Source of the DNA: Paractinoplanes polyasparticus
GTDB lineage: Bacteria > Actinomycetota > Actinomycetes > Mycobacteriales > Micromonosporaceae
Direction of reading: 5' to 3'
Assembly (NCBI RefSeq): GCF_019710575.1
Contig: NZ_JAHWFK010000003.1
Location: 62,001 to 126,000, forward strand
Length of the DNA stretch: 64,000 bases
Shown here: piece by piece, positions 27,008 through 35,764 of the stretch
Layout: each line of letters starts with the position of its first letter
Position numbering within the stretch: position 1 is the first letter of the stretch
Position numbers and translations under genes: made by a program
Notes under the pieces: generated by a model
What the model saw: the letters and a program-made list of their open reading frames with translations, nothing else
What the model was told of the DNA's origin: nothing
Database searches by the model: none

Positions 27008-27040
27008 AAGCCGTGCATGCGGTTCTCCCGCACACGGCTT
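27008..27040 (-). ncRNA. group II intron domain V (relic)
   Basis: On the minus strand the 33 bases form a near-perfect hairpin: AAGCCGTG pairs with CACGGCTT, then two bulged bases, a second stem and a GAGA (GNRA) loop. It begins with the AGC triad of domain V. This is the catalytic core motif of group II introns and lies downstream of the RT fragment in the same orientation, as expected. Bases after it (27007 down to about 26960) could be domain VI, less clear. Confidence 0.72.
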
Positions 27041-27129
27041 ACCGACGTTCTTCGCCGACGACATTCAGCGTTTCCAGGCCCGGAAGGGTCGGGGTGGTAC
27101 TACGTTTCCGTCGAGGCTGATCAGGCCCA

Positions 27130-27408
27130 GATGATTCGCAGACAACGACACACCGGATCGTCGCAATATTGGACCAGCACCCCGTGTTGCGCGGTGTTCC
27201 ACACCCGGTCCAGCCGGTGCATGCACACGTTGCAGAGCAGCGGCGATGCCGGACCGCCTTGCGGGGTTCCGGACACCGAACGGCGCACCGCCCCGTCCTG
27301 CATCCCTCTCGTCGGCAGCATCACGCGCAGAAGCTTCAGAACCGCCTGGTCGCTGACACGTTTCTCAACCGCTTGCATCAACTTCTCATGCGGAATCGCC
27401 GTCGGCCG
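27130..27408 (-). pseudogene. group II intron reverse transcriptase fragment
   Basis: The frame encodes IPHEKLMQAVEKRVSD, VLKLLRVMLPTRGMQDGAV and SVSGTPQGGPASPLLCN, then YCDD: RT motifs 3 to 5 of an intron-encoded protein (YADD changed to YCDD). Everything before the IPHEKL motif and everything after YCDD (thumb, maturase, endonuclease) is missing; domain V follows only about 90 bases later. It is thus an internally deleted intron, joined at its 5' side to a recombinase tail. Confidence 0.78.
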
Positions 27409-27410
27409 GC

Positions 27411-27613
27411 TGCTCGTCGGAAAGGACGCCGCCGAGACGGCGGGCGAGCTCGACCGCGCCGGCCGGGGTCCGGTCGGGTTGACTGCGGGTCGCGATAATC
27501 TCCTCGGTAGCGCCGGTGCGCCAGCGCACTCCGACGCGGATGCGGTCACTGTCGTGTTCGGACCAGATGGTGACGTCGGAGCAAACAGGTATCTGTCTCC
27601 AGCGCAGCGTCAA
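27411..27613 (-). pseudogene. C-terminal fragment of a site-specific recombinase
   Basis: The frame reads VTIWSEHDSDRIRVGVRWR, TGATEEIIATRSQP, then RTPAGAVELARRLGGVLSDEQ, like the C-terminal DNA-binding part of large serine recombinases and related transposase proteins of actinomycetes. It stops being recombinase-like exactly where the intron RT frame begins (about 27410), so the two relics are fused. The catalytic domain is absent. Family assignment rests on pattern memory, hence moderate confidence. Confidence 0.5.
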
Positions 27614-27714
27614 CAGCTGCGGGGAACTGTCCCCTGGGTTGTTCGCAACGCACTGTCATGCCGATGAGCGGACGTTCGTCAATGGCAATGTGATGCTCGT
27701 GGTGGTGTTCGGCC

Positions 27715-28701
27715 TCAGCTGGCGGGTGTGCGGATTGCGGCGAGCAGGCCCGCCCGGAAACGCTCGAGGCCGTCGATCGTTTCGATGAACGGCTCATCGT
27801 CGGCGCGGAAGTCCATGCGTAGCACTGCGCAGATCGGCCCTGCTGCGACGGCCAACTGGATTTCGTGGGGCCAGTCGCGCCGGTCTGCCGCGGCCGCGAC
27901 GATCGCGGCATCGTGGTCGTTGGGAAGTTCGACGACGTACACGCTTAGCGGCTGATACGGGCCGCCGTCCAGAACAGCCTCCACACGTACCGTGGCGGTC
28001 TGCCCCCGGGCGGCTTCCACCGCAGCTGTGTCCACGTGGTCGCTTCGATCATCAAAGGCGTAGAGCATCAGCACGTCGCCAACGGCGAGGGACTCCACGT
28101 GGTAGTGGTGGGCCTCAAGAAGCTCCGCGATGGTGTGCGCCATCGCCACCAAATCGACTCCCGGCTCGTAGGTGCCTTCCTTGTCCTCCAGGAAAACCAG
28201 CCCGGCTCCGGTAGTGAACTCACGAACCCCCGAGTCGAAGAGGAGATTGCTGTCGTCATCTGACATGCGCTCGAATGCCTGCTGAACGGCTCGGTCGGCT
28301 CGGCCGATCAGCGCGGCGACACCGGCGCGGTCAAGGCCACCGACTCGGCGGCGGGCATGACAGATGAACCCGACGACGGTCCAGATCACCCGTTCGTCGC
28401 CCACGGCGCCCTCAGTCACCAGCGACATCGCGGTGACGGCGCTACGCACGAGCACGGGGTCCCCGTGCCGAAGAGCGGCGAACGCACTGCGCTGCGCATA
28501 GACGAGCAGCTTCTGCTGGTCGGCGCTGGTGAGAGAGGCCCTTGTCTCTTGCCGTTCGGTCGCGTCGAGCACGGCGAACCGAGTCACGAATTCGCCGATC
28601 GGACCGTCCGCTTCCTCGTCCAGCCAGCGCCACAGATCCGGCGCCCGCGGCCCATATTCCGCCGTCAACACCACCCGGTTCACTCCCCCTATCGGCAACA
28701 C
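27715..28701 (-). CDS. protein of unknown function
   Basis: Up to 328 residues; GTG starts at 28701, 28683 or 28674 are possible (GGGGGA lies just before the second). The N-terminal half is helical (LWRWLDEEADGPIGEFVTRF, SADQQKLLVYAQRSAFAALR). The C-terminal half has alternating strands (YVVELPNDHDAAIVAAAADR, ICAVLRMDFRADDEPF). No signal peptide, membrane helix or catalytic motif. I do not recognise the family. It stands between intron relics and another mobile remnant, so it may be cargo of a lost element. Confidence 0.62.
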   Translation of the reverse strand: MLPIGGVNRVVLTAEYGPRAPDLWRWLDEEADGPIGEFVTRFAVLDATERQETRASLTSADQQKLLVYAQRSAFAALRHGDPVLVRSAVTAMSLVTEGAVGDERVIWTVVGFICHARRRVGGLDRAGVAALIGRADRAVQQAFERMSDDDSNLLFDSGVREFTTGAGLVFLEDKEGTYEPGVDLVAMAHTIAELLEAHHYHVESLAVGDVLMLYAFDDRSDHVDTAAVEAARGQTATVRVEAVLDGGPYQPLSVYVVELPNDHDAAIVAAAADRRDWPHEIQLAVAAGPICAVLRMDFRADDEPFIETIDGLERFRAGLLAAIRTPAS

Positions 28702-29148
28702 CTGCCCGGACTACGAGCTCGAGGGTAGGGCAACGTTCAACGTCTCCGGCCGATGGGCAGCGTGTTCGGCTCCACTTCGAACGTCACTGCGACACGATGG
28801 CGTCGGATCGGTTCACGGCAACGTTCACGCCATCGGCGTCGGATTTGCCGCCGTCCGTGCGCTCGAGTGCCGACGCGCGGTTGGCCGAAACGGCGGATGA
28901 CGGTGATGCTCAGCTGCCGGCGGTTGCCCGCAGTACGGGGAAAGAACGCGGAGGTCCGTGAGGAACTGAATGTAGCCGTCCGGGCCGAACGTGGTCACGG
29001 CTTGGTCGACTGCGCCGGCTGCGGCCGCGAGCGGATCGGTGATGGCGGTGCACCCAGCGCTGCGAGGGCCTCCAACTGTCGGACGGGCTCTTCCACATCC
29101 GGCTCAGGGTCGAAGAACGCAGGTACGGCACGTGCGTTCGGTGCGTGA
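28702..29148. other. decayed DNA without an intact gene
   Basis: No credible full gene. On the minus strand about 28930-29110 there are coding-like stretches in two frames (FFDPEPDVEEPVRQLEALAA and VDQAVTTFGPDGYIQFLTDL) that one frameshift near 29040 would join. This looks like the ruin of an unknown gene. Confidence 0.3.
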
Positions 29149-29410
29149 CGGCGTCGGCTGTCGAACATCACCTTGCGCCGCCGCTTCCCGGATCTTTGCG
29201 CGCAAGTAGCCACCGCCGTGCGCAGATCAACGAGCCCGCATAGCGACGGCGGCACCACCTTCGACAAACTTGAGCAGGACAACGCCCGGCTACGCCGAGA
29301 CAACCAGGAGCTAACCGAGCACCTCGAGTTGGCCATCGCAACATCCAGTGACTCAGGATCGACAACCACGCTCTACGGCAAGCCGTAGAAGAAGCTCACC
29401 ATGTGACACT
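29149..29410 (+). pseudogene. remnant of DUF6262/TnpC-like coiled-coil protein
   Basis: The frame encodes RRRFPDLCAQVATAVR, then TTFDKLEQDNARLRRDNQEL and TEHLELAIA. A one-base shift near 29340 followed by IQ-TGA-LRIDNHALRQAVEEAHHVT continues the same coiled coil, with a stop where Arg or a similar residue is expected. This is the tail of the small helical protein that accompanies tyrosine-recombinase/Tn554-type integrase modules. The N-terminus is gone. It marks a former integrated element. Bases 29411-29640 hold no supportable gene. Confidence 0.55.
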
Positions 29411-29640
29411 ACTGCCAGTGCGGGCACCGCGACGCCAATAGCCCTGAGCCCTGCCACTGTCCGCGCTCAACTGGCCGAATGGTTGTCTTTCGCGGTCAGC
29501 CGCCTCCAAAGACGTGCTGCCAGACTATGGCGCCGGAGCGTCTGGCCGACCAGTCGATCGCTGGGTCTACTGGGCGTCCCGGGAGCGCTCGCAGTAGCTG
29601 ACCGGCATGTGACCCCGAATTTGCACGTCATGGCGACCGG

Positions 29641-29719
29641 CGCTGGTGAGGGACCACCAGCGAAGGGCTGAGGCGGGCGTGTTGCCATGGCGGGGTGGTG
29701 GCAACACTCCGCGCCTCAG
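29641..29719. terminator. two strong tandem hairpins
   Basis: First hairpin 29641-29662: CGCTGGTG-AGGGAC-CACCAGCG, 8 bp. Second, 29668-29719: CTGAGGCG/CGCCTCAG enclosing GTGTTGCCA/TGGCAACAC with small internal loops, 17 bp in all. They are the strongest stems in the region. They may end transcription from both sides, or be the conserved end of a lost insertion element. There is no T-run. Confidence 0.5.
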
Positions 29720-29763
29720 CTCGGCCGGTCTGCAGCCTCCCGATCGGCCGATAGACCGTCGGC

Positions 29764-29798
29764 ATGAGAAATCGAATTAGGATTCTTCTCATCTTTTT
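29764..29798 (+). terminator. intrinsic-terminator-like hairpin with T-run in chemoreceptor leader
   Basis: ATGAGAA (29764-29770) pairs with TTCTCAT (29786-29792), and inside it GAAT pairs with ATTC around a TAGG loop. CTTTTT follows at 29793-29798. Such an AT-rich stem with a T-tract is unusual in this genome. It lies 104 bases before the chemoreceptor start: it ends upstream transcription, or, if the promoter is farther left, attenuates the receptor gene. Confidence 0.5.
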
Positions 29799-29901
29799 CG
29801 GCACGTGTCGATGGGGTTGATGCGGGAGGCGGGGAGCTGACCGTGTGACACGACCCGGTCGCAGCCGGGCTCATGTGCCGACATGTCAGAAAGAGATGAT
29901 C

Positions 29902-31530
29902 ATGGCCAGTAGTGTGCTCAATGCGCCGTCCAAGCGGCGCTCGTTCGGCGATCTGGGCGTCAACATCAAGATCCTCACGGCGATCGTCGTCGCGGTCCTG
30001 GTGGGCGTCATCGTGGGGCTGATGAGTGTGTCCGCGTTGAGCAAGAGCAGCGACAGTGCGCAGCTCCTCGGTGGTGGCCCGGTCAGCAACGTCGCCAGCA
30101 TCACCGCCGTCGGCCAGATGGACGCCTCCATGGCCGAATTGCGGCTGGCCAACGTCAACCATCTGATCTCCCCGGACAAGCCGGGCATGGCGCAGCAGGT
30201 GGTCCAGTTCGACAAGGTCGAGGGCGATTTCCTGGCGGCGTTGGCGGCCTACCGGTCGAGCAACCCTGCCGGTGACCCGGCGAAGATCGATGAGTTGGAC
30301 GGCACCTTCACCGCCTACGTCGGCTTCGCTGAAGGCGAGCTCCGCACCCTCAGCGAAGCCAACAATCAGGCCAAGTGGCGGGCGGTCCGCACCGCGAAGA
30401 TCAACCCCCTCATCGAGCGGATCACCGTCCTCGCCGACGAGCTCAAGGCGGCCGAGACCGCGGACGCCGTGAAGAACGCCCTCTCCGCCAAGCAGGGCTA
30501 TGAGTCCAGCCGCACCCTGGTGATCATCCTGCTGGTCGTCGGCTCGCTGCTCGGGCTCGGCCTCGGCGTCTACGTGGCCCGGATAATCGTGAAGTCGCTG
30601 ACCCGGGTCAAGGACGTGTGCGACAGCCTGGCCAGTGGTGACCTCACCCGTACCAGCGGCCTGACCAGCCGCGACGAGCCCGGCCAGATGGGTCAGGCCT
30701 TGGACACCGCGATGGTCAACCTGCGGCGGACCGTGACCACCATCGACGGCTCGGCGTCGTCGCTGGCCGCCGCGTCCGAGCAGATGTCCAGTGTCTCCAC
30801 CCAGATCGCCGCCTCCGCCGAGGAGACCTCCGCGCAGGCGCAGACCGTGTCCGCCGCCGCGGAGGAGATCGCCCGCAGCGTCGACACCGTCGCGGCCGGC
30901 AGCGAGGAGATGGGCGCCTCCATCCGGGAGATCTCGCAGAACGCCAGCGAGGCCGCCCGCGTCGCCGCCGAAGCCGTCGACATCACCGCCGCCACCGCCG
31001 CCACCATGAACAAACTCGGTGAGTCGTCCGCCGAAATCGGCAACGTCATCAAGGTCATCACCGCCATCGCGGAGCAGACCAACCTGCTTGCTCTCAACGC
31101 CACCATCGAGGCCGCCCGCGCCGGTGAGGCCGGCAAGGGCTTCGCCGTCGTCGCCAGTGAGGTCAAGGACCTCGCGCAGGAAACCGCCCGCGCTACCGAG
31201 GACATCTCCCGGCGGGTCCAAGCTATTCAGGGCGATACCAGTGGCGCGGTCAACGCGATCGATGAGATTACCCGAGTTATCGCGCGGATCAGCGACTTCC
31301 AGACCACGATCGCCTCGGCCGTGGAGGAACAGACCGCCACCACCAACGAGATGAACCGCAGTGTCGGCGAGGCCGCATCCGGCACCGGTGAGATCGCCCA
31401 GAACATCACCGGTGTCGCCGAGGCCGCCCGGCTCACCAGCCAGGGCGTCACCGAAGCGCAGCAGACCACCACCGAACTCGCCCGGATGTCCAGCAAACTG
31501 ACCCAACTCGTCGGCACCTTCCGATACTGA
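29902..31530 (+). CDS. methyl-accepting chemotaxis protein
   Basis: 542 residues. TM1 ([20 protein letters not shown]), a 150-residue four-helix sensor ([13 protein letters not shown]/4HB type), TM2 ([20 protein letters not shown]), HAMP, then a long signalling coiled coil with the hairpin tip [31 protein letters not shown] cut by Glu/Gln methylation heptads. AGAAAGAG precedes ATG 29902 (ATG 29896 is also possible). It signals to CheA/CheW, which are not in the window. Implies flagellar motility, as in zoospore-forming Actinoplanes. The ligand is unknown. The 306 bases after it (31531-31836) hold no gene I can support. Confidence 0.93.
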   Translation: MASSVLNAPSKRRSFGDLGVNIKILTAIVVAVLVGVIVGLMSVSALSKSSDSAQLLGGGPVSNVASITAVGQMDASMAELRLANVNHLISPDKPGMAQQVVQFDKVEGDFLAALAAYRSSNPAGDPAKIDELDGTFTAYVGFAEGELRTLSEANNQAKWRAVRTAKINPLIERITVLADELKAAETADAVKNALSAKQGYESSRTLVIILLVVGSLLGLGLGVYVARIIVKSLTRVKDVCDSLASGDLTRTSGLTSRDEPGQMGQALDTAMVNLRRTVTTIDGSASSLAAASEQMSSVSTQIAASAEETSAQAQTVSAAAEEIARSVDTVAAGSEEMGASIREISQNASEAARVAAEAVDITAATAATMNKLGESSAEIGNVIKVITAIAEQTNLLALNATIEAARAGEAGKGFAVVASEVKDLAQETARATEDISRRVQAIQGDTSGAVNAIDEITRVIARISDFQTTIASAVEEQTATTNEMNRSVGEAASGTGEIAQNITGVAEAARLTSQGVTEAQQTTTELARMSSKLTQLVGTFRY

Positions 31531-31836
31531 ACGCCGCCTGCAGAACCTCGGGTCCGCCTACCGTAGGCAAGACTCGAGGCTCAGCAGGACGGGTAGCGGC
31601 TGGGAATTCGCCGTGCCGGTCGTCGTTGCGGTGCTGATCATCCTGCTGCTACGGCGTACCCGTGTTCCAGCCGCTCGCGCTGAACGGCTGGGACACGGAC
31701 CGACCTGCCTCGCGCACCGGTTCGCATGACACGACGCCCAGCACCGTCGGTCACGGGATCCAACGTCGTCGCCGGATCCCGGCACTGACCGGCGAGCCCA
31801 GATGAGCGCAACAGGGCATAACCAGGAGGTCATGCG

Positions 31837-32106
31837 GTGCAGCGCGATGATCCAGCACCCGACGGCGCGGTACCGGCCGCGGACCCGCAACTACAGGACC
31901 TCGTGACCGCACTGCTCACCGGCGCCATCCAGACGTCGTACGCTCTCGACCGGCTGCGCACCCTCGCTCAACTGCACCGCGGCGACGATCCCATCGCGCT
32001 GGCGCAGATCAATGACGCCCTCGACTTGCTGAGCACCGCCAAAGCCGCGCTCATCCAGGACGCCGATGTCGCCGCCGCACTGCAACCACCGGAGCCGAAA
32101 CGGTAG
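31837..32106 (+). CDS. small helical protein of unknown function
   Basis: 89 residues from GTG 31837, six bases after a strong AGGAGGT. Helices LQDLVTALLTGAIQTSYALD and IALAQINDALDLLSTAKAAL make up most of it; ends are acidic and Pro-rich. No signal or motif. It lies between the chemoreceptor and IS110 debris, and could be a chemotaxis-linked small protein or an orphan. Confidence 0.6.
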   Translation: MQRDDPAPDGAVPAADPQLQDLVTALLTGAIQTSYALDRLRTLAQLHRGDDPIALAQINDALDLLSTAKAALIQDADVAAALQPPEPKR

Positions 32107-32199
32107 GAGAACTCGATCACGATCGAAGCCGGGTTAACGGTCAGCTCGATCACGACAACCGACGTACCCCGAACGTGTCCAGCCGAGGCCTTCCCCACT

Positions 32200-32410
32200 C
32201 AAGATCATCGTTAGTGGTACTTGCCGTTCCGTTGTTCCTCCGTGTTTGCGGCCGGCGGCGAGGATCGCCTGATATCCGCGCGGTCGGTGCCGAAGCGGCC
32301 CTTGCCAACGGCCTTCTCACGGTGGTTCATGATCTCGATGGTCGCGGACGCTTGTGCGGGTCCACGCCGATGGCGACTCGTGCCACTGCTGTTCCTCCCG
32401 GTTCCGACGA
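32200..32410 (-). pseudogene. IS110-family transposase N-terminal remnant
   Basis: On the minus strand, RVAIGVDPHK in one frame continues as SATIEIMNHREKAVGKGRFG in the next and YQAILAAGRKHG in a third. Together they match the RuvC-like (DEDD) N-terminus of IS110 recombinases. At least two frameshifts and the loss of the rest show long decay. It is a different, oppositely oriented copy from the IS110 gene that follows. Confidence 0.55.
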
Positions 32411-32490
32411 AAAGTCGGCGGGAGGGCAACGCTACTTTGAGCTGGGCAGTCCCCTCTAATAGGTCTCGAGTGGCCTATCACTCGGCTTGG

Positions 32491-32522
32491 ACGCCTAACA
32501 CGTTTCAGGCGTTCTGACGCCT
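32491..32522 (+). ncRNA. hairpin in 5' non-coding end of IS110 element (candidate bridge-RNA part)
   Basis: ACGCCT (32491-32496), AGGCGT (32507-32512) and ACGCCT (32517-32522) allow two alternative 6-bp hairpins sharing the middle arm. They lie 137-168 bases upstream of the IS110 transposase start. In IS110-family elements this non-coding end carries the bridge RNA that guides target and donor choice. Assignment is by position only. No gene is seen between 32411 and 32658. Confidence 0.3.
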
Positions 32523-32658
32523 TGGTAACACGGGCGCCAGCTGGTACGAGAGGCCATTCTCGGTGCCTTGCCTCGATCACCTGAGTCCCCTCTGGACCTG
32601 GAGTCCTCGCTCAAGACCGGGAGGGCCAACACAAACCTCGGACGCGCGGGAGACAGTC

Positions 32659-33638
32659 TTGGGCAAGGTGTTCTGTGGGATCGACTGGCCCGAAAGGCAC
32701 CACGACATCGCGCTGGTTGACGAGCACGGCACCCTCGTAGCGAAGAAGCGGATTCAGGAAACTCCGCAGGGCTGGCAACAACTGCTTGATTTGCTGGCAG
32801 CTGCCGGCGACAACGCGGACGATCCGATCCCGGTGGCGATCGAGACACCCCGCGGGCTGCTGGTCGCCGCGCTGCGAGCCACCGGGCGGCCTGTCTACGC
32901 CATCAACCCGATGGCGGTGGCCCGCTACCGCGACCGGCATACCGTCTCACGCAGCAAGTCCGATCACGCCGATGCCGTCGTTCTGGCGAACATTCTGCGC
33001 ACTGACTCTCACGTTCACCGTACTCTGCCCGCCGACACCGACCTCGCGCGCGCCATCTCGGTGCTGGCCCGAGCGCACCAGGACGCCAACGCGGCATCGA
33101 TAACCTCGCAGCCGAGCCTTACGCCGCGCTACGAGCCCCGCAGCTTCGGCAGCAGACGCTCGTCGAAGACGCCATGGGCGCCGCTGCGTTAGCCCTGCTG
33201 GCGGCACTCGACACCGCCTGCACCAACGTCGATCGGCTCGCCGAGTCCTGCGCCGAAGCGTTCGTCCAGCACCCGGACTACGAAATCATCACCAGCTTCC
33301 CCGGCCTCGGCGACCTCACCGGCGCCCGCGTCCTGGCCGAACTCGGCGATGACCGTAACCGCTTCACCGACGCCCGAGCAGTCAAAGCCTACGCAGGCTC
33401 TGCCCCGGTCACCCGTGCCTCTGGCCGCAGCATCTCGATTACCCACCGCCGCATCAAGAACGACCGACTCGCTGCCGCCGGCGTCGTCTGGGCATTCATC
33501 GCCACCAACAACTCACCCGGCGCTCGAGCCCACTACGACCGCCGACGCCAGACCTACGGAGATCGCCACGCTGCCGCACTACGGAACCTGTTCAACCGCT
33601 TCCTCGGCTGCCTCCACCAATGCCTGAGCACCGACTAG
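32659..33638 (+). pseudogene. IS110-family transposase, internally deleted and frameshifted
   Basis: TTG 32659 (GGGAG seven bases before) opens FCGIDWPERHHDIALVDEHG and KSDHADAVVLANILRTDSHV, the DEDD RuvC-like domain. After LARAHQDAN near 33090 the frame is lost; the next frame resumes at AAEPYAALRAPQLRQQ and runs through the Tnp-like Ser domain (TSFPGLGDLTGARVLAELGD, YAGSAPVTRASG) to 33638. About 75 residues of the linking helices are missing compared with about 400-residue relatives. The element can no longer move by itself. Confidence 0.85.
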
Positions 33639-33722
33639 GCCTACAACGAAGCTGCAGCCTTCCCCACCCCATCAAGCTTCCAGCTTGACCGCTACGGAGA
33701 TCGAAGGTCTTGAGCCTCTCCG

Positions 33723-33980
33723 CGCCGCGGTGTCCGGCGGGTCGCACGCCAAATAAGAGTCACACCAAATCGCGGTGGACAGCCGCAGACAGAGCGCTCC
33801 GCCGGTCACCTCTGGCCTGATGTGACGGTCCAGGGCGGTACCAAATACACGGAGTGTGCCGACGGCGGCGGGCGAGTCGGATGCGACGAACCCGAAGCCA
33901 AGCCCGAATCCGGGGGGTACGTCGTACACCTGCTGAAACTCGACGGGGGCACCGCGGTCGTCCGAGCGATCCTGGGCTGA
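33723..33980 (+). pseudogene. possible 3' fragment of a secreted-protein gene
   Basis: An open frame without a start codon ends at TGA 33978-33980 with HLWPDVTVQGGTKYTECADG, GRVGCDEPEAKP and GGYVVHLLKLDGGTAVVRAI. The residue mix looks like a real protein end and lies just right of the IS110 relic, as if the 5' part had been lost. The opposite strand is also open here (33672-33929), so this is a weak call. The rest of 33639-34138 holds nothing else I can support. Confidence 0.25.
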
Positions 33981-34138
33981 CTTGTGAGCACACGCCGGTC
34001 CGCGGTCGCGCCGATGTTGCCGTCTCGGAGTGATCGTCGCATACCGCCCGTACGGCTTTGCGCATTTTGGTAGGCATGAAGGGTGAAGACGCTCCGCGTT
34101 GAGTCAGGCGTTGCAGGCGTGCTACCGGCAGAGGACTC

Positions 34139-35686
34139 ATGACACGCCGGCTCGCTGTCTTCACGATGCTCCTCACAGCGGGGCTCACCGTGTCTTGCCT
34201 TCCGGCTCAGGCGGCTCCCGCCGGTGTCGAAGGCAAGACCTATCCGCGGAATCTGACGCTGCCGGCCAACGGGAACACCGTCGAGGAGAGCCTGCCCGTC
34301 CTGCTGTTCGCCGATGCGGCAGGTTGGGCCGACAGCGTCACCCTGACCATCGACACGTCCAAGGTGAGCGTGGCCGAGGTACGGGTGACCGACGCCGGGT
34401 CCGAGGCGAACTGCTCGGTGGGCCCGGTCGCGACATGTGTTCTGCCGGGTCCGCACCGCGTCTTCGAACGGCCCCGAGCCGCCGGCGCATACGGCTTCAC
34501 CACGATGGCTCTGGTCTCGATGACCCTCACACCCAAGCCCGGCGCGTCGATCGGCGACACCGGAACCCTGTCCGTCGCCACGACAGTCGACGACCAACCC
34601 GCGACCACCGAGACCGCAACGATTCGCATCGGCGAGGCCGTCAGCCTGACAGCGGTCGACGACGGACCGCGGACAGTTGCTCCCGGTGGCGCCGTTTCTC
34701 TGCGACCCAAGGTGCGCAACACGGGCACGACCGCCGTCGACGGGCTGATCGCCGTGATCAACGCAGATTCGAGCGTCCTGGCCGGCACGAACTTCGGCAA
34801 CTGCACGTACGGATACTCGATTGCCTGCGCCTTCGACACGACGCTGCCCGCAGGCTCCACCTTCGGCGTCTCCGCCCCGTTCACCCTGCGCATGCCCGGC
34901 GACGCGGCGGCGGCCAGCTGGACGGCGGCGAGCGTGCAATGGCTGACCGCCGCCGAGTGGCAGGACCAGCTCGGCGACTACGACAACCAGGACCGGGCGG
35001 GCACCGGGCCCGAACTCACGCTCGAGGAAGTCGCCCAGTCGGCCGCCGGCGCGCCCCAGGCCGACACCGACCACGACGACAACGGCTCTTACACCACGGT
35101 GACTGTCTCCGGCCGGCGCACCGACGTGGTCGCCGTCGGCGCCACCGTCCCGGGCGAGGCCGGGGAGCACACTTTCTCCGTCGGGCTCGTCAACGAGGGG
35201 CCGGGCACCTTGCGCTTTCCGCCGTTTCACAACAACGCCGGCAACGTACGCGTATCGCTGCCCACACCGATGTCGGTGATCACCGTGGATGACCGCTGCC
35301 GCTCGCAGTACGAGGATTGGGATCCGCCACCCTCGTCGGCTCCCGACGAACCAGGCAACTCCGGGCCCCTCGAGTTCTCCTGCACGCTGATGCCGACGGC
35401 ACTACGAGCCGGCGAGCGCCTGATGTTCGACTTCACGGTGCGCACCGCACCAACAGCGCACGACGAGCAGGGCTCGGTCGAGGTGGACCTCTACGGCGAC
35501 GGAGTCGACATCGACCGCGACCGGCGCAACAACCAAGCCCCCATCAAGCTGACCGGAACCGGCCGCACACCTGAACTTCCCATCACCGGCACCATCGCCG
35601 CGTCCGTCACGGCCGCCGGAATCCTCCTCGTACTCATCGGTGCGGCCGTCGTGGGGTTGATGCGTCGTCACCGCCTGCGCGAATAG
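34139..35686 (+). CDS. LPXTG cell-wall-anchored surface protein
   Basis: 515 residues. Sec signal MTRRLAVFTMLLTAGLTVSC, ending at AQA. Then about 440 residues of beta-rich extracellular repeats (VRNTGTTAVDGLIAVINADS, VGLVNEGPGTLRFPPF), like DUF11/CARDB adhesion modules. The C-terminal sorting signal is LPITG (480-484), a hydrophobic stretch (SVTAAGILLVLIGAAVVGLM) and RRHRLRE. A sortase, not in the window, would cut after Thr. Function probably structural or adhesive. Start ATG 34139. Confidence 0.82.
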   Translation: MTRRLAVFTMLLTAGLTVSCLPAQAAPAGVEGKTYPRNLTLPANGNTVEESLPVLLFADAAGWADSVTLTIDTSKVSVAEVRVTDAGSEANCSVGPVATCVLPGPHRVFERPRAAGAYGFTTMALVSMTLTPKPGASIGDTGTLSVATTVDDQPATTETATIRIGEAVSLTAVDDGPRTVAPGGAVSLRPKVRNTGTTAVDGLIAVINADSSVLAGTNFGNCTYGYSIACAFDTTLPAGSTFGVSAPFTLRMPGDAAAASWTAASVQWLTAAEWQDQLGDYDNQDRAGTGPELTLEEVAQSAAGAPQADTDHDDNGSYTTVTVSGRRTDVVAVGATVPGEAGEHTFSVGLVNEGPGTLRFPPFHNNAGNVRVSLPTPMSVITVDDRCRSQYEDWDPPPSSAPDEPGNSGPLEFSCTLMPTALRAGERLMFDFTVRTAPTAHDEQGSVEVDLYGDGVDIDRDRRNNQAPIKLTGTGRTPELPITGTIAASVTAAGILLVLIGAAVVGLMRRHRLRE

Positions 35687-35764
35687 GCCTCGACGCCGCG
35701 CGCTGCACTCGTCTGACCGACAAGGCGGTGATCATGCCGCCTTGGCGCCGGCGCGGACGGTGTC

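Noticed and set aside
29700-29902. GCCGATAG at 29747-29754 as a flagellar sigma-factor promoter for the chemoreceptor
   Set aside because: No matching upstream element at the required spacing.
29716-31506. 596-residue open frame on the minus strand opposite the chemoreceptor
   Set aside because: Low-complexity Gly/Asp-rich translation typical of the antisense of a GC-rich gene; the plus-strand chemoreceptor explains the region.
31531-31740. Short membrane peptide (EFAVPVVVAVLIILLLRR) after the chemoreceptor
   Set aside because: The frame has no start codon or ribosome site.
33672-33929. 85-residue minus-strand frame right of the IS110 relic
   Set aside because: No recognisable feature and no good ribosome site; the opposite strand looks at least as coding-like.
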